Positions 32,325 to 33,762 of a stretch of 33,762 nucleotides of DNA are shown here, in pieces (position 1 is the stretch's first letter; each line of letters starts with the position of its first letter). The notes below the pieces were generated by a model that saw only the letters and a program-made list of their open reading frames with translations, was not told the DNA's origin and made no database searches. A program made the position numbers and the translations under genes. This DNA comes from an uncultured Bacilli bacterium (GTDB lineage: Bacteria; Bacillota_I; Bacilli_A; RF39; UBA660), in NCBI GenBank assembly GCA_934141615.1, contig CAKPCM010000006.1:1-33762 (forward strand), in the 5' to 3' direction.

Positions 32325-32346
32325 ATACTTATTACAGGTGATGGGT

Positions 32347-33762
32347 ATGAATAATAAGAAAGTTGACAATAAAATAAAAATATTCGTAATAGGCGTGTTT
32401 ATAGTATTTATAGTTGTAATTTTAAAAGTATTTTATATTCAGGTGTTTGAATATGATAAGTTAAATAGCTTGGCATCTGATTTGTGGAGCAGAAATCTGC
32501 CACTAGAAGCAGACAGGGGAAAAATATACGATAGAAATGGTATAGTTCTTGCGGATAATATAACCACAACTTCGCTTGTTTTGATACCTAATCAAATAAA
32601 AAACAAAGAAGAAGTAACTAAGAAATTAGCAGAAATCCTAAACGTATCATATAGTGATATGAAAAAGCACGTTTATAAAAACGCATCAATTGATAGGGTT
32701 CATCCTTTTGGAAGAAGATTAGATTATAAAGTTGCAGAAAAAATAGAAAAATTAAAGTATGATGGTGTTTATTTAGTAAGGGAATCAAAGAGAAATTATC
32801 CTTATGGCAAAGAATTATCACACACGTTAGGTTTTGTTGGAATAGATAATCAAGGCCTTTCTGGGATAGAACTTCAGTATGATAAGTACTTAACTGGAAA
32901 GTACGGCGCTATTAAATATTATTCTGATGCAAAAGGAAATAAGCTTGATTTGTCTCAAGTATATGAAGCACCTCAAAACGGAGTTAACATAACGCTTACC
33001 ATAAATCAAAAAATTCAAGAAAGCGTAGAAAGAGAACTTGATAACGTAGTTACAAAATATAATCCTGAAACAGCACTTGCAATAGCAATGGACCCAAATA
33101 CAGGTGAAATACTTGCTATATCATCAAGACCAAACTTTGATGCTTCGAACTATAAAAATTATGATGCGGAAACCTTAAGTAGAAACCTTCCTATATGGGC
33201 AACTTATGAACCTGGTTCAACTTTTAAAATAATAACTTTATCCGCGGCTTTAAACGAAGGATTAGTTGATCTTGATAAAGATACATTTTATGACTCTGGA
33301 AGTGTGAAGGTAGCAAACGCTAAAATAAAATGTTGGAAAGCAGGAGGACATGGTGCACAGACATTTTTACAGGTTGTTGAAAATTCATGCAACCCAGGAT
33401 TTGTAGAACTTGGAAACAGGCTTGGCAAGGATAAACTTTTTTCGTACATAGATAAGTTTGGTTTTGGTAAGAAAACTAACGTTGATTTAAACGGAGAAGC
33501 ATCTGGTATTATTTTTAATTTAAATAAAGTTGGTCCAGTTGAACTTGCTACAACGGCATTTGGTCAAGGTGTATCAGTAACGCCAATTCAGCAAATTACG
33601 GCGGTTTCAGCAGCTATAAATGGTGGAACGCTTTATAAACCATACATTGTAAAGAGTCTAAACGATCCGGAAACAAACTCTGTAATAAAAGAAAATACTC
33701 CTGTTAAGGTAAGAAAAGTAATATCAAAAGAGGCTTCTAAGAACGTAAGAAGGGCACTTGAG
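32347..33762 (+). CDS. Class B penicillin-binding protein, SpoVD/FtsI type, 3'-truncated by window edge
   Basis: This is the first 472 residues of a third class B transpeptidase, found by reading the sequence, because the frame runs off the window. It has a TM anchor at about 10-29, the dimerisation-domain motif ADRGKIYDRNG, the LSHTLGFVGIDNQGLSGIELQYD segment, SxxK as STFK (Ser291, Lys294) within YEPGSTFKIITL, and SCN (347-349). KTG and any PASTA domain would lie past the edge. The EPGSTFKI context and the SGIE-QYD motif are those of SpoVD and FtsI proteins, nearer to these than the other two PBPs here. The start follows AGGTGAT by 4 nt; the ATG at 32341 lies within that RBS. In Bacilli spoVD normally follows pbpB in the mraZ operon, so mraY and mur genes may follow outside the window. 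Confidence 0.92.
   Translation, partial: MNNKKVDNKIKIFVIGVFIVFIVVILKVFYIQVFEYDKLNSLASDLWSRNLPLEADRGKIYDRNGIVLADNITTTSLVLIPNQIKNKEEVTKKLAEILNVSYSDMKKHVYKNASIDRVHPFGRRLDYKVAEKIEKLKYDGVYLVRESKRNYPYGKELSHTLGFVGIDNQGLSGIELQYDKYLTGKYGAIKYYSDAKGNKLDLSQVYEAPQNGVNITLTINQKIQESVERELDNVVTKYNPETALAIAMDPNTGEILAISSRPNFDASNYKNYDAETLSRNLPIWATYEPGSTFKIITLSAALNEGLVDLDKDTFYDSGSVKVANAKIKCWKAGGHGAQTFLQVVENSCNPGFVELGNRLGKDKLFSYIDKFGFGKKTNVDLNGEASGIIFNLNKVGPVELATTAFGQGVSVTPIQQITAVSAAINGGTLYKPYIVKSLNDPETNSVIKENTPVKVRKVISKEASKNVRRALE

Noticed and set aside
32618..32821. Minus-strand frame of 67 codons near the right end
   Set aside because: It overlaps the class B PBP, whose active-site motifs are unmistakable on the plus strand.

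Overview
The window is about 33.8 kb of AT-rich, tightly packed bacterial chromosome. Gene content and order point to a low-GC Bacillota of class Bacilli: mraZ-rsmH-ftsL-pbpB, sepF next to ileS behind a T-box, miaB overlapping a YlbF/YmcA-family gene, rpmG-efp, yidD, and an EssC-type T7SS ATPase. Stops are 23 TAA, 5 TAG and 1 TGA among the 29 complete genes, and TGG encodes Trp, so the standard code applies. My best guess is an uncultured gut or host-associated Bacilli lineage (RF39- or Erysipelotrichia-like). That placement is inferred from style and content, not from a marker tree.

Layout. 1-4.6 kb: the 3' part of essC, a membrane-anchored thioredoxin-fold protein and trmL, ending in terminators that converge with a minus-strand pair (yidD and a TroA/ZnuA-like lipoprotein, 4.66-5.76 kb). 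5.8-9.75 kb: a cell-division operon, mraZ-rsmH-ftsL-pbpB, with a clear promoter followed by four MraZ-type boxes spaced exactly 10 bp. 9.85-12.95 kb: two single-gene units, a PD-(D/E)XK transposase-family nuclease and a large U32 protein. 13.0-19.2 kb: a five-gene signalling operon made of a free Hpt protein, a PAS-like/receiver/HD-GYP-like protein, two tandemly duplicated seven-TM hybrid histidine kinases and a small lipoprotein. It ends at a long inverted repeat that may be an insertion-sequence relic. 19.3-23.4 kb: a small minus-strand gene, a class B PBP (elongation type), rpmG, efp, an unknown acidic protein behind a consensus promoter, and sepF. 23.4-28.6 kb: an isoleucine T-box leader (specifier AUC), ileS, miaB and a YlbF/YmcA-family gene. 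28.7-32.25 kb: unknown or membrane proteins, a vanZ remnant, a CmpB-like membrane protein and an MFS-like transporter. 32.3 kb to the edge: a third class B PBP (SpoVD/FtsI type), cut by the window end.

How they work together. Three class B transpeptidases, MraZ, RsmH, FtsL and SepF make this a cell-wall and division region. EF-P, L33, IleRS, TrmL, MiaB and probably the U32 protein serve translation and RNA modification. The least ordinary part is the phosphorelay at 13.0-19.2 kb. It carries every phosphotransfer module but no DNA-binding output. Its HD-GYP-like domain has Tyr in place of several metal-binding His, and one of its two kinases has a decayed ATP-binding site. I consider it the best candidate for an undescribed system here.
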